Part shown: positions 42,635-50,940 of the stretch, piece by piece
How positions within the stretch are numbered: position 1 is the stretch's first letter
How the letters are laid out: every line of letters begins with the position of its first letter
NCBI RefSeq assembly: GCF_900167005.1
Contig: NZ_FUXW01000002.1
Coordinates: 310,001-374,000, forward strand
Direction: 5' to 3'
DNA: 64,000 nt
DNA from: Butyricicoccus pullicaecorum DSM 23266
GTDB lineage: Bacteria > Bacillota > Clostridia > Oscillospirales > Butyricicoccaceae
Made by a program: the position numbers and the translations under genes
The notes under the pieces: model-generated
The model's input: only the letters and a program-made list of their open reading frames with translations
What the model was told of the DNA's origin: nothing
Database searches by the model: none

Positions 42635-43888
42635 TCAGCTTTCTGCCGAAGACAGCATGAGCTTAATACGGTTTTCCTGATTGATTTTGGATGCACTGGG
42701 GTCGTAGTCGACGGCAACAATGTTTGCCTGCGGGTAGTGTTCGCGAATTTTACGAATCATACCCTTGCCAGCAATGTGGTTCGGCAGACAGCCAAAAGGC
42801 TGTGTGCAGACGATGTTGTTGACGCCCTCAGTGATGAGTTCGACCATCTCAGCGGGAAGCAGCCAGCCCTCACCCATCTTGACGCCCTGACCGATGATTT
42901 GCTGAGACAGCTTGCGCACCTCGTCAAACTTTGCGGGTGCACGGAACTTTCCGTGCTGTTCAATCAGACGAATCATGTCCTTCTGCTTACCCAACACAAA
43001 GTGATACAGCATCTGGTTGCGCATAGCGACCTTGGAGGAACGGCCATACAGTTCGTGGTCAATGACACCGTTGTAAATGCTGTACAGGCAGAAGTCCATC
43101 AGACCGGGCAGAACGGGCTCGCAGTTTTCTGCAACCAGAAAGTCTTCTAGGTGGTTGTTGCCCAGCGGCGAGAATTTAACATAAATCTCACCAACAACAC
43201 CAACCTTCTTCTTGGGTTTGGAGTGGTCGAGCTTGACCTTGCCGAACACTTCCAGAACAAAGCGGTACAGTCGACGTACTTCGCTGTAATGGATGAAACG
43301 GTTTCCGGTGAAGCGCTCGGTGATGGTCTTCATGCACAGTTCAACCGCTTTCTGCGAACTTCCGGGAACAACCTCATAGGGACGGCACTGGTTGTAAATC
43401 TGCATAATCAGATCACCAACCAATACACCGTAAGCGACCTGAAGCAGCATCTGCGGGGTCAGCTTGAATCCGGGATTGTCTTCCAGACCGGAGAAGTTCA
43501 ACGAAATAACCGGAATGTAAGAGTAACCGTTGTTGACAAGTGCCTTGCGCATCAGATGAATATAGTTGGAAGCACGGCAGCCGCCGCCGGTCTGCGGCAG
43601 AATCAGAGCGATCTTGTGCGTGTCGTATTTTCCGCTCTCGATGGCATCCATCAGCTGGCCAATGACCAGCAGAGCGGGATAACAGGTATCGTTGTGGACG
43701 TTTTTCAGTCCCTGATCGACAATGCCGGGGCCTTCGGTGTCCAACAGTTCCATGTTGAACCCATAATTGCGCATCAGCTGGCAGATCAGACCGAGCTGAA
43801 TGGGCAGCATGTTGGGTACTAAGATCGTATAATCTTTTTTCATTTCTACCGTAAACGGTACATGAACGTAATTATTGTTGTTTTGCAA
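42635..43888 (-). CDS. 2-hydroxyacyl-CoA dehydratase-like C-terminal protein
   Basis: A 417-residue protein of the 2-hydroxyacyl-CoA dehydratase D-component superfamily, recognised by KNVHNDTCYPALLVIGQLMDA in two parts, QTGGGCRASNYI and the C-terminal QPFGCLPNHIAGKGM with cysteines suited to a [4Fe-4S] cluster. Start: TTG 43888, 8 bases after GAGGG, inside the previous gene (17-bp overlap). An ATG at 43843 lacks a ribosome-binding site and would cut off the PFTVEMKKDYTIL segment. In many Firmicutes this part is, from my recollection, fused to the upstream activator in one chain of about 1400 residues. Confidence 0.8.
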   Translation of the reverse strand: MQNNNNYVHVPFTVEMKKDYTILVPNMLPIQLGLICQLMRNYGFNMELLDTEGPGIVDQGLKNVHNDTCYPALLVIGQLMDAIESGKYDTHKIALILPQTGGGCRASNYIHLMRKALVNNGYSYIPVISLNFSGLEDNPGFKLTPQMLLQVAYGVLVGDLIMQIYNQCRPYEVVPGSSQKAVELCMKTITERFTGNRFIHYSEVRRLYRFVLEVFGKVKLDHSKPKKKVGVVGEIYVKFSPLGNNHLEDFLVAENCEPVLPGLMDFCLYSIYNGVIDHELYGRSSKVAMRNQMLYHFVLGKQKDMIRLIEQHGKFRAPAKFDEVRKLSQQIIGQGVKMGEGWLLPAEMVELITEGVNNIVCTQPFGCLPNHIAGKGMIRKIREHYPQANIVAVDYDPSASKINQENRIKLMLSSAES

Positions 43889-46817
43889 GTTTTTTGCCCT
43901 CCTCAATGGCGGCCAGCATACTGCGAATACGGATCTTGGCAGCACCAAGGTTGTTGATCTCGTCAATTTTGAGCTGGGTGTAAATCTTGCCGCCGGATTC
44001 TACGATCGAGCGAATTTCGTCGGTCGTGATCGCGTCAATACCGCATCCGAAGGAAACCAGCTGAATGAGCTGTGCATTCGGCTTGTGCACGACATAGTTT
44101 GCAGCGGAATACATACGAGAGTGGTACGTCCACTGGTTGAGGACGTGTACTTCGGGCTCTTCGGCCAGATTCCATACGGCATCTTCCGAAACGATAACCA
44201 TGCCGTAGGAGGCGATCATCTGGTTGAGACCGTGGTTGATCTCAGGATCGATGTGGTACGGACGACCGACAATGACAGCCAGCTCCAGACCATTTTCGTC
44301 CGCGTATGCGATTGCCTGACGGCCCTGTTCGCGAACGGCTGCGTAATAGGCATCCAGTGCACGATAAGCCGCGTCGGAAGCGCGTACAATATCCTTTTTC
44401 TTGAGACGCGGGTACTTCTTGCAGAAGAACTTGATTGCCTGCGCCTGGAAACGCTTGGAATCTACTAACTCAAAGTACGGCATCATAAAATCGAGAGATT
44501 GCAGCCCTGTGACATTTGCTTCGAGCAGCTCGGGATAGTATGCAACAACCGGGCAGTTATAGCAGTTCGAAGCACGGCCCTCGTCCAGATTGTAGGTCAT
44601 ACATGGATAGAAAATGGAATGAACACCCTTTTCAATCAGGTTTTCAATGTGACCATGTACGAGCTTTGCCGGATAGCAGACCGTATCAGAAGGAATGGAG
44701 TGCTGACCCTGCATGTACATCTCGCGAGAGGACGGATCGCTGACAACGACTTCAAATCCCAACTCGCCTAAGAATGCATTCCAGAACGGAAGCAGTTCGT
44801 AGAAGTTCAAACCAAACGGGATACCGATCTTCTCGCCACCGGTTTTGGTCGGCAGATTGCGCAGATATTCATACTTCCACTTGTAAAGATCGGGCAAATC
44901 CATAGCCTTGTTTTTGCCGAGCGGGCGCTCACAGCGGTTGCCGGAGATAAAGCGACGGCCGCCCGGGAAACTGTTGACAGTCAGACTGCAATGGTTGGTG
45001 CACAGACCGCAGCGAACGTTGCTGACGGTGTGCGAGAAGTGGCTCAGCTCTTCGGGCAGAATCAAAGAGGTCTGCTCGGGGCAGTTATCCTTTGCGTGAA
45101 GTGCAGCACCGTAAGCACCCATCAGACCGGAAATTGCAGGACGAGTGACTTCACGGCCGATTTCCTGTTCAAACGAGCGCAGAATCGCATCGTTGAGGAA
45201 GGTACCGCCCTGTACAACGATGTGCTTGCCCAGATCGTCCGGAGAATGCGCACGAATAACCTTGTAAAGTGCGTTCTTGACGACAGAAACCGACAGACCA
45301 GACGAGATCATGTCGATCGAAGCACCATCCTTCTGCGCCTGCTTGACCGAAGAGTTCATAAAGACGGTGCAGCGGGAACCAAGATCGATGGGATGCTCAG
45401 AGAACAGACCGAGTTTACAGAATTCCTCAATGGAGTAACCCATAGAGCGTGCAAACGTCTCGATGAAGGAACCGCAGCCCGAGGAACATGCCTCGTTGAG
45501 GAAAATGTTATCGATACAGTTGTTACGGATCTTGAAGCATTTGATATCCTGACCGCCGATATCGATAATAAAGTCAACTTCGGGGCAGAAATGACGTGCT
45601 GCACGGAAGTGCGCAACAGTCTCAACCAGACCGTGATCTACACCGAAAGCATTCTGAATCAGCGCTTCACCATAGCCGGTGACGGCCGAAGACAGAATAT
45701 GGACACGGTCGCCGCAAAGCTCATACAGCTTGTTCAGCTGCTGCTCGATGACATCAACCGGATTGCCCTTGTTGGGAGAATAGTGGTGATACAGAATCTG
45801 ATTGTCTTCGCTGATTAAGACGAGTTTCGTGGTCGTCGAGCCACAGTCAATACCCAGATAAGCGTTACCTTCGTACATGGTAACGTTCTTGGTCATAACG
45901 TCGTGCTTGCTGTGACGTGCAGAGAACTCGCGGTACTCTTCCTGCGACGTGAAGAGAGGCGGCAGGTAGTTGCTGACCGCGGGTACACCGGCAGCCTGCT
46001 CCAGCGTTTGCAGAAGATCGGTGTAGGTGTAAGATGCCTGCGTATCCTTTGCGTACTCCGCAGCACCGGCGGCAATGGCATAGGGTGCAAGATCCGGGAA
46101 GTGAGCATGCTCATCGTCCAGCTTCAGCGTCTCGCGGAAGCGATTCTGGAGACCCTTAAAGAAAAACAGCGGGCCGCCGAGGAAAAGGATATCACCAGCG
46201 ACCTGGCGTCCCTGCGCCAGACCACCCAAAGTCTGGTTAACAACCGCTTGGAAAATGGAAGCCGCAACATCTTCCTTGCGAGCACCCTCATTGAGCAGAG
46301 GCTGAATATCGGACTTCGCGAAAACGCCGCAGCGCGAAGCGATGGTGTAAATGCGCTCTGCATGCAGGCTGAGTTCGTCGAGTTCGGTCGGTGTAACATC
46401 GAGCAGGACGGCCATCTGATCGATGAACGCACCGGTACCACCGGCGCAGGAACCGTTCATACGCTCTTCCAGCTGACCGGATAAGAAAATAATTTTAGCG
46501 TCCTCGCCGCCGAGCTCGATGACAACATCGGCTTGCGGTACATGTACGCCAACAGCCTTGCGCGTCGCGAAGACTTCCTGTACGAAATCCACGCCGCTGG
46601 CCTTGGCCATGCCCAGACCGGCAGAACCGGTGATTGCGACATGCAGCGTATCCTGACCAATGATTTCCTGGGCTGCACGCAGCATTTCGCATGCTTTTTC
46701 GCGTACTTTGGAGAAGTGACGCTCGTATCGTTTATAGATGATCTGACCGGCGCGCACCGCGACCAGTTTGACCGTTGTGGAACCGATATCGATTCCGAGA
46801 TAAGTAGTGGTGTTCAT
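43872..46817 (-). CDS. 2-hydroxyacyl-CoA dehydratase activator-type protein (double BadF/HgdC ATPase, DUF2229)
   Basis: A 981-residue protein with two tandem ASKHA ATPase domains of the dehydratase-activator type: the first begins YLGIDIGSTTVKLV (residue 6), the second YLGIDCGSTTTKLV near residue 320. Each has a cluster cysteine motif (NGSCAGGTGAF, EACSSGCGSF). A DUF2229 domain follows (FYELLPFWNAFLGELGFEVV, SDTVCYPAKLVHGHI). Classic activators inject electrons into dehydratases; the substrate of these giant fused forms is unknown. Start ATG 46817 follows GGGGAG. Promoter at 46916-46944. Confidence 0.85.
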   Translation of the reverse strand: MNTTTYLGIDIGSTTVKLVAVRAGQIIYKRYERHFSKVREKACEMLRAAQEIIGQDTLHVAITGSAGLGMAKASGVDFVQEVFATRKAVGVHVPQADVVIELGGEDAKIIFLSGQLEERMNGSCAGGTGAFIDQMAVLLDVTPTELDELSLHAERIYTIASRCGVFAKSDIQPLLNEGARKEDVAASIFQAVVNQTLGGLAQGRQVAGDILFLGGPLFFFKGLQNRFRETLKLDDEHAHFPDLAPYAIAAGAAEYAKDTQASYTYTDLLQTLEQAAGVPAVSNYLPPLFTSQEEYREFSARHSKHDVMTKNVTMYEGNAYLGIDCGSTTTKLVLISEDNQILYHHYSPNKGNPVDVIEQQLNKLYELCGDRVHILSSAVTGYGEALIQNAFGVDHGLVETVAHFRAARHFCPEVDFIIDIGGQDIKCFKIRNNCIDNIFLNEACSSGCGSFIETFARSMGYSIEEFCKLGLFSEHPIDLGSRCTVFMNSSVKQAQKDGASIDMISSGLSVSVVKNALYKVIRAHSPDDLGKHIVVQGGTFLNDAILRSFEQEIGREVTRPAISGLMGAYGAALHAKDNCPEQTSLILPEELSHFSHTVSNVRCGLCTNHCSLTVNSFPGGRRFISGNRCERPLGKNKAMDLPDLYKWKYEYLRNLPTKTGGEKIGIPFGLNFYELLPFWNAFLGELGFEVVVSDPSSREMYMQGQHSIPSDTVCYPAKLVHGHIENLIEKGVHSIFYPCMTYNLDEGRASNCYNCPVVAYYPELLEANVTGLQSLDFMMPYFELVDSKRFQAQAIKFFCKKYPRLKKKDIVRASDAAYRALDAYYAAVREQGRQAIAYADENGLELAVIVGRPYHIDPEINHGLNQMIASYGMVIVSEDAVWNLAEEPEVHVLNQWTYHSRMYSAANYVVHKPNAQLIQLVSFGCGIDAITTDEIRSIVESGGKIYTQLKIDEINNLGAAKIRIRSMLAAIEEGKKLAKQQ

Positions 46818-46915
46818 AAATCGCTCCCCGTTCGCTCTATTGACCAATTGGAAAGATTCAGTCATACTTTTTGCACTTGCCCAAATGAAATACGGGTATG
46901 CAAGAGAATATACTC

Positions 46916-46944
46916 ATGGTACAACTTTCAATTTTCAAAGTCAA
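46916..46944 (-). promoter_or_regulatory. Promoter of the 2-hydroxyacyl-CoA dehydratase-like pair
   Basis: Minus-strand TTGACT (46944-46939), 17 bp, TACCAT (46921-46916). Confidence 0.55.
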
Positions 46945-47068
46945 TTTGAATGTTTGCCATAATCAATCGATCAAAATAGGATGAATTTTGACGAAGCAAA
47001 CAGAAAAAAGTCCTGTCATAACGCTATGAGATCGATTCCATGATACCATAGGATCAAAGGCTTAACGT

Positions 47069-47096
47069 TTGACAGGCTGATATACATATTTAATAT
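47069..47096 (+). promoter_or_regulatory. Additional promoter-like element upstream of metK
   Basis: TTGACA (47069-47074), 16 bp, TAATAT (47091-47096). It is about 170 bp upstream of the main metK promoter. Confidence 0.35.
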
Positions 47097-47238
47097 AACA
47101 CACGCTGCGCGAATTTTCCAGCACTAACCTTCTCGATTTTACAAGATTTTTACACAAAAATGCGCAAAAGATTATAACCAGCTGTATCAAGAACAAGAAT
47201 TGGACTGTTTTCCGAAAAAAATATGGACATGTCGCTAC

Positions 47239-47267
47239 TTGACAAAAGACGACACAGCCGGTATAAT
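47239..47267 (+). promoter_or_regulatory. Promoter of metK
   Basis: TTGACA (47239-47244), 17 bp, TATAAT (47262-47267), a perfect consensus directly before the SAM riboswitch. Confidence 0.88.
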
Positions 47268-47292
47268 ATAGCCACTTTAAAAAATAGCATAC

Positions 47293-47433
47293 CTTATCAA
47301 GAGTGGTGGAGGGATCGGCCCTATGAAACCCGGCAACCTGCAAGGACTTGTAAGGTGCCAAATCCGGCGGTAGTATCGTAAAGATGAGGCTTCGATCAGC
47401 GAATGTGCTCCCGCCTGTCGGGAGCTTTTCTTT
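47293..47433 (+). ncRNA. SAM-I (S-box) riboswitch with terminator
   Basis: The aptamer begins CTTATCAAGAGTGGTGGAGG and contains GGATCGGCCC, GAAACCCGGCAACC and GGTGCCAAATCC, the canonical S-box signatures. P1 pairs CTTATC (47293-47298) with GATGAG (47383-47388). A terminator stem (47407-47425, GCTCCCG / CGGGAGC) followed by TTTTCTTTT completes an expression platform that should stop transcription when S-adenosylmethionine is abundant. Confidence 0.96.
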
Positions 47434-47477
47434 TGCTCTGAGGTATGCGCGACTGGAAGAAAGGAATTTTTAACATT

Positions 47478-48665
47478 ATGGCAAGACATCTGTTTACCTC
47501 TGAGTCTGTTACTGAAGGCCATCCGGACAAAATCTGTGACCAGATTTCGGATGCTGTTCTGGACGCAATCTATGCACAGGACCCCAGCGCACGTGTTGCT
47601 TGTGAGACCACTGTGACCACCGGTATTGTTTCGGTCATGGGTGAGATCACCACCAACTGCTACGTCGATATTCCGAAGATTGCACGTTCGGTCATTGAGG
47701 ATATCGGTTATACCCGTGCAAAGTATGGCTTTGACGCAAACACCTGCGCAGTTGTGACTTCCATCGATGAGCAGTCTGCGGACATCGCACTGGGCGTTGA
47801 CAACTCTCTCGAGCGCAAGGAAGGCGATGCAGACGCAGCGCTGGAAAATGGCGCAGGCGATCAGGGCATGATGTTCGGTTATGCTTGTGATGAGACCCCG
47901 GAGCTGATGCCCCTTCCCATCTCGCTGGCACACAAGATGGCAAAGCGTCTGACCGAAGTGCGCAAGAACGGTACCCTGCCCTACCTCCGTCCGGATGGTA
48001 AGACCCAGGTTACCATCGAGTATGACGAAAACAACCGTCCTGCTCGCGTAGAGGCGATCGTTGTTTCTTCGCAGCACGCACCCGAGGTTTCCCTCGAGCA
48101 GATTCGCGAAGATATCACCGAGCATGTTATCCGTGCGACCGTTCCGGCAGAGCTGCTCGACGACAAGACCAAGATTTACGTCAACCCGACCGGTCGTTTT
48201 GTAATTGGTGGTCCGCAGGGTGACTCCGGTCTGACCGGTCGTAAGATCATCGTTGATACCTACGGTGGTATCGGCCGTCATGGCGGCGGTGCATTCTCCG
48301 GTAAGGACCCGACCAAGGTTGACCGTTCGGCAGCATACGCAGCACGTTATGTTGCGAAGAATGTTGTTGCAGCAGGTTTTGCTAGCCGCTGCGAGGTCCA
48401 GCTGGCATACGCAATCGGTGTTGCAGAGCCGGTATCGATCATGGTTGACACCTTTGGCACCGGTAAGGTAGACGAGGCAAAGCTGGAAGCTGCAATCGAG
48501 AAGGTATTCGACCTGCGTCCGGCTGCAATCATTAAGAATCTGGAGCTGCGCCGTCCGATCTATCGTAAGCTGGCAGCTTACGGCCACATGGGTCGTGAAG
48601 ATCTGGGCGTTCGCTGGGAGGATACCGATAAGGTAGACGCTCTGCGTGCTGCACTGGCAGAATAA
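47478..48665 (+). CDS. metK: S-adenosylmethionine synthetase
   Basis: Makes SAM from methionine and ATP. The 395-residue protein begins [21 protein letters not shown] in the family position and contains [12 protein letters not shown] and [20 protein letters not shown]. An in-frame ATG upstream at 47445 adds residues not seen in the family, so I start at ATG 47478, after AAAGGA. It is controlled by the SAM riboswitch at 47293-47433, a direct product-feedback loop, and ends with a terminator at 48686-48720. Confidence 0.98.
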   Translation: MARHLFTSESVTEGHPDKICDQISDAVLDAIYAQDPSARVACETTVTTGIVSVMGEITTNCYVDIPKIARSVIEDIGYTRAKYGFDANTCAVVTSIDEQSADIALGVDNSLERKEGDADAALENGAGDQGMMFGYACDETPELMPLPISLAHKMAKRLTEVRKNGTLPYLRPDGKTQVTIEYDENNRPARVEAIVVSSQHAPEVSLEQIREDITEHVIRATVPAELLDDKTKIYVNPTGRFVIGGPQGDSGLTGRKIIVDTYGGIGRHGGGAFSGKDPTKVDRSAAYAARYVAKNVVAAGFASRCEVQLAYAIGVAEPVSIMVDTFGTGKVDEAKLEAAIEKVFDLRPAAIIKNLELRRPIYRKLAAYGHMGREDLGVRWEDTDKVDALRAALAE

Positions 48666-48685
48666 AATAAGATTTAAACATTTAA

Positions 48686-48720
48686 GGGGAGCGTTTCCAC
48701 TGGGAGACGCTCCCCTTTTT
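48686..48720 (+). terminator. Terminator after metK
   Basis: The long stem GGGGAGCGTTTCC / GGGAGACGCTCCCC is followed by five T. Confidence 0.9.
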
Positions 48721-48795
48721 GCACCGAAGTTTGGCTTGCTGCATACGCTGGCGTAGATAGAAAACGTAATAACCAGCGAAAGGATGGATGAACTT

Positions 48796-49029
48796 ATGAC
48801 ATGTTGCAAGAGCAGTTTGTCACAGATGCCAGCTGGACAGCAGGCAGTCATTGGTCGAATTGAGGTGCCAGAGACGCTAGCCGAGCGCCTGACCGCCTTA
48901 GGGATTTTAGAAGGAACCACGGTAAAATGTCTGGGTGCGGGGCCTCTCGGTGATCCGGTTGCCTACGAGGTGAGAAGAACGGTCATCGCCCTGCGGCGTG
49001 CGGACTGTATGGGAATAGAGGTGTGCTAG
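48796..49029 (+). CDS. feoA: Ferrous iron transport protein A
   Basis: FeoA is a small SH3-like cytoplasmic partner of FeoB. The 77-residue protein has the usual LAERLTALGILEGTTVKCLG and YEVRRTVIALRRADCMGIEV segments. I start at ATG 48796, 11 bases after AAAGGA; an earlier ATG at 48784 sits directly on that site. Its stop codon is immediately followed by the feoB start. No Fur- or DtxR-type box is evident upstream, and the promoter is unclear. Confidence 0.92.
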   Translation: MTCCKSSLSQMPAGQQAVIGRIEVPETLAERLTALGILEGTTVKCLGAGPLGDPVAYEVRRTVIALRRADCMGIEVC

Positions 49030-50883
49030 ATGGCGGAGCGCATCTTCGCGGGGAAAATAGCGCTCGCAGGCAATCCGAATGTGGGAAAAAGTACGGTTTT
49101 TAATGCCTTGACCCATTTGCATCAGCATACCGGGAACTGGACGGGTAAGACCATTACATGTGCTAACGGTATTGTGCGATGGAATGGAAAGACCTTCTGT
49201 TTGGTCGATCTGCCGGGGACATACGCACTGCATTCGCACGTGGCGGAGGAAGATGCTGCACGCGAATTTTTGCAGTCGAACACAGCAGATTGCATTATCA
49301 TCGTCGTGGACGCAACGTGTCTGGAACGCAATCTGATTTTTACGCTGCAAATTTTATCTATGACCCAAAGAGCGGTGTTATGCCTTAATTTGATGGATGA
49401 AGCGCGAAAAAAGAGCATTTCTATTGATGTTCCTGCGCTTGAAAAACGGTTGGGAATTCCGGTGGTACCATGTACCGCAGCTACGGGTAAGGGTTTGGAT
49501 CACCTGATGGAGACCGTAGAAACACTGGTTGAGAACAACAGCATAAAGACCACAGATCAGAAAAACGTTACGGAGTTCCCTCCCTTGTCATCCTTTGTTC
49601 ATGCAGCCGAGCAGATTGCAGTAGAAACCGTTACGGTGGATGCGAGAATACCTGACCGAGACCGTAAAATTGATGCGATTCTGACAAGCCGTCGTTATGG
49701 CATTCCGATTATGCTTGCGCTCATTGCACTGGTGTTCTTTTTGACTATTACTGGTGCAAATGTACCATCGGAATGGCTGTCTTACCTTCTGTTTGCATGC
49801 GCACAGCCGCTCAATGACTTGATTACATGGTTGGGGGCGCCCGAGTGGCTGCGCGCCATGTTGATTGATGGTGGATGGAATGTATTAGCATCCGTTGTGT
49901 CAGTCATGCTGCCGCCAATGGCGATCTTCTTTCCCCTCTTTACTTGCTTGGAAGACATCGGATATTTGCCACGTATTGCGTTTAATCTGGATCATGTATT
50001 TTGCAAAGCGCGTACATGTGGAAAGCAAGTGTTGACGCTCTGTATGGGACTGGGATGTAATGCAGCTGGTGTGGTGGGATGCCGCATTATAGATTCCGAG
50101 CGTGACCGAATGATTGCCATTTTGACCAATACGATGGTGCCCTGTAATGGACGTTTTCCGGCGATTATCAGCCTGATTACCCTGTTTATTGTCGGAACGA
50201 CCCAGTCCAGCGCCAAAACATTTCTGCTCGCTGCAATCAGCTTGACCTGTGTGGTAATAGTGGGTGTTTTTATGACACTGGTCGCTTCGTGGCTTTTATC
50301 CAAAACCATTTTAAAGGGCATGCCTTCGGCCTTTTTTCTAGAGCTTCCGCCATATCGCAGACCGCAGGTTGGAAAAATTATCGTAAGATCACTGCGAGAT
50401 CGCACCATGTTTGTTCTACTGCGTGCTGTGTGTGTTGCAGCTCCTGCGGGATTGCTGATCTGGTGCATTGGAAATATACAGGTGGGTTCGGATACACTAC
50501 TGACCATTTTTGCTGGCGCATTAGACCCGTTTGCACGCTACATTGGTCTAGATGGCATGATCTTATTGGCCTTTATCTTGGGCTTTCCGGCAAATGAAAT
50601 TGTGATTCCGCTTGTTCTCATGGGATATCTCTCTTCTGGAACCTTAGTTGAGATCAATCAGTTATCCGATTTGGCCGTCTTATTGGCTCAAAACGGTTGG
50701 ACATCGGTGACTGCGGTATGTTTTATCCTGTTTTCTCTTTTCCATTGGCCGTGTTCTACAACCTGCTTGACCATTCGGAAGGAAACTGGAAGCACAAAGT
50801 GGATGCTGATTGGTATGATTTTACCGACTCTGTTTGGTGTCACTCTGTGTTTTATCGTACACAGCATATCGGTATTGTTATAA
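49030..50883 (+). CDS. feoB: Ferrous iron transporter B
   Basis: FeoB imports Fe(II). The 617-residue protein starts with a G domain (P-loop GNPNVGKST at about 15-23, switch-type HTGNWTGKT, DLPGTYAL, NLMDEA), then two gate modules with the cysteine motif MGLGCNAAGVVGC, and ends with a helix-rich C-terminus. It is at the short end of the family range. It follows feoA with no gap and is followed by a two-way terminator. Confidence 0.95.
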   Translation: MAERIFAGKIALAGNPNVGKSTVFNALTHLHQHTGNWTGKTITCANGIVRWNGKTFCLVDLPGTYALHSHVAEEDAAREFLQSNTADCIIIVVDATCLERNLIFTLQILSMTQRAVLCLNLMDEARKKSISIDVPALEKRLGIPVVPCTAATGKGLDHLMETVETLVENNSIKTTDQKNVTEFPPLSSFVHAAEQIAVETVTVDARIPDRDRKIDAILTSRRYGIPIMLALIALVFFLTITGANVPSEWLSYLLFACAQPLNDLITWLGAPEWLRAMLIDGGWNVLASVVSVMLPPMAIFFPLFTCLEDIGYLPRIAFNLDHVFCKARTCGKQVLTLCMGLGCNAAGVVGCRIIDSERDRMIAILTNTMVPCNGRFPAIISLITLFIVGTTQSSAKTFLLAAISLTCVVIVGVFMTLVASWLLSKTILKGMPSAFFLELPPYRRPQVGKIIVRSLRDRTMFVLLRAVCVAAPAGLLIWCIGNIQVGSDTLLTIFAGALDPFARYIGLDGMILLAFILGFPANEIVIPLVLMGYLSSGTLVEINQLSDLAVLLAQNGWTSVTAVCFILFSLFHWPCSTTCLTIRKETGSTKWMLIGMILPTLFGVTLCFIVHSISVLL

Positions 50884-50894
50884 ATATCCATAAG

Positions 50895-50940
50895 AAAAAG
50901 ACCTTCAAATGCCAAAATGGGATTGAAGGTCTTTATATAT
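50895..50940. terminator. Two-way terminator between feoB and pcrA
   Basis: The 11-bp stem AAGACCTTCAA / TTGAAGGTCTT has T-rich flanks on both strands and lies between convergent genes. Confidence 0.78.

Larger units (their letters stand above)
46818..47238. other. Long intergenic region between the dehydratase-activator gene and metK
   Basis: No credible gene is seen in this 421-bp AT-rich stretch. It holds the minus-strand promoter at 46916-46944, a plus-strand promoter-like pair at 47069-47096, and an imperfect inverted repeat at 47034-47055 (GATTCCATG / CATAGGATC, one mismatch). Confidence 0.6.

Noticed and set aside
47277-48920. Open frame opposite metK and its leader
   Set aside because: It runs across the SAM riboswitch and a terminator and is antisense to metK.
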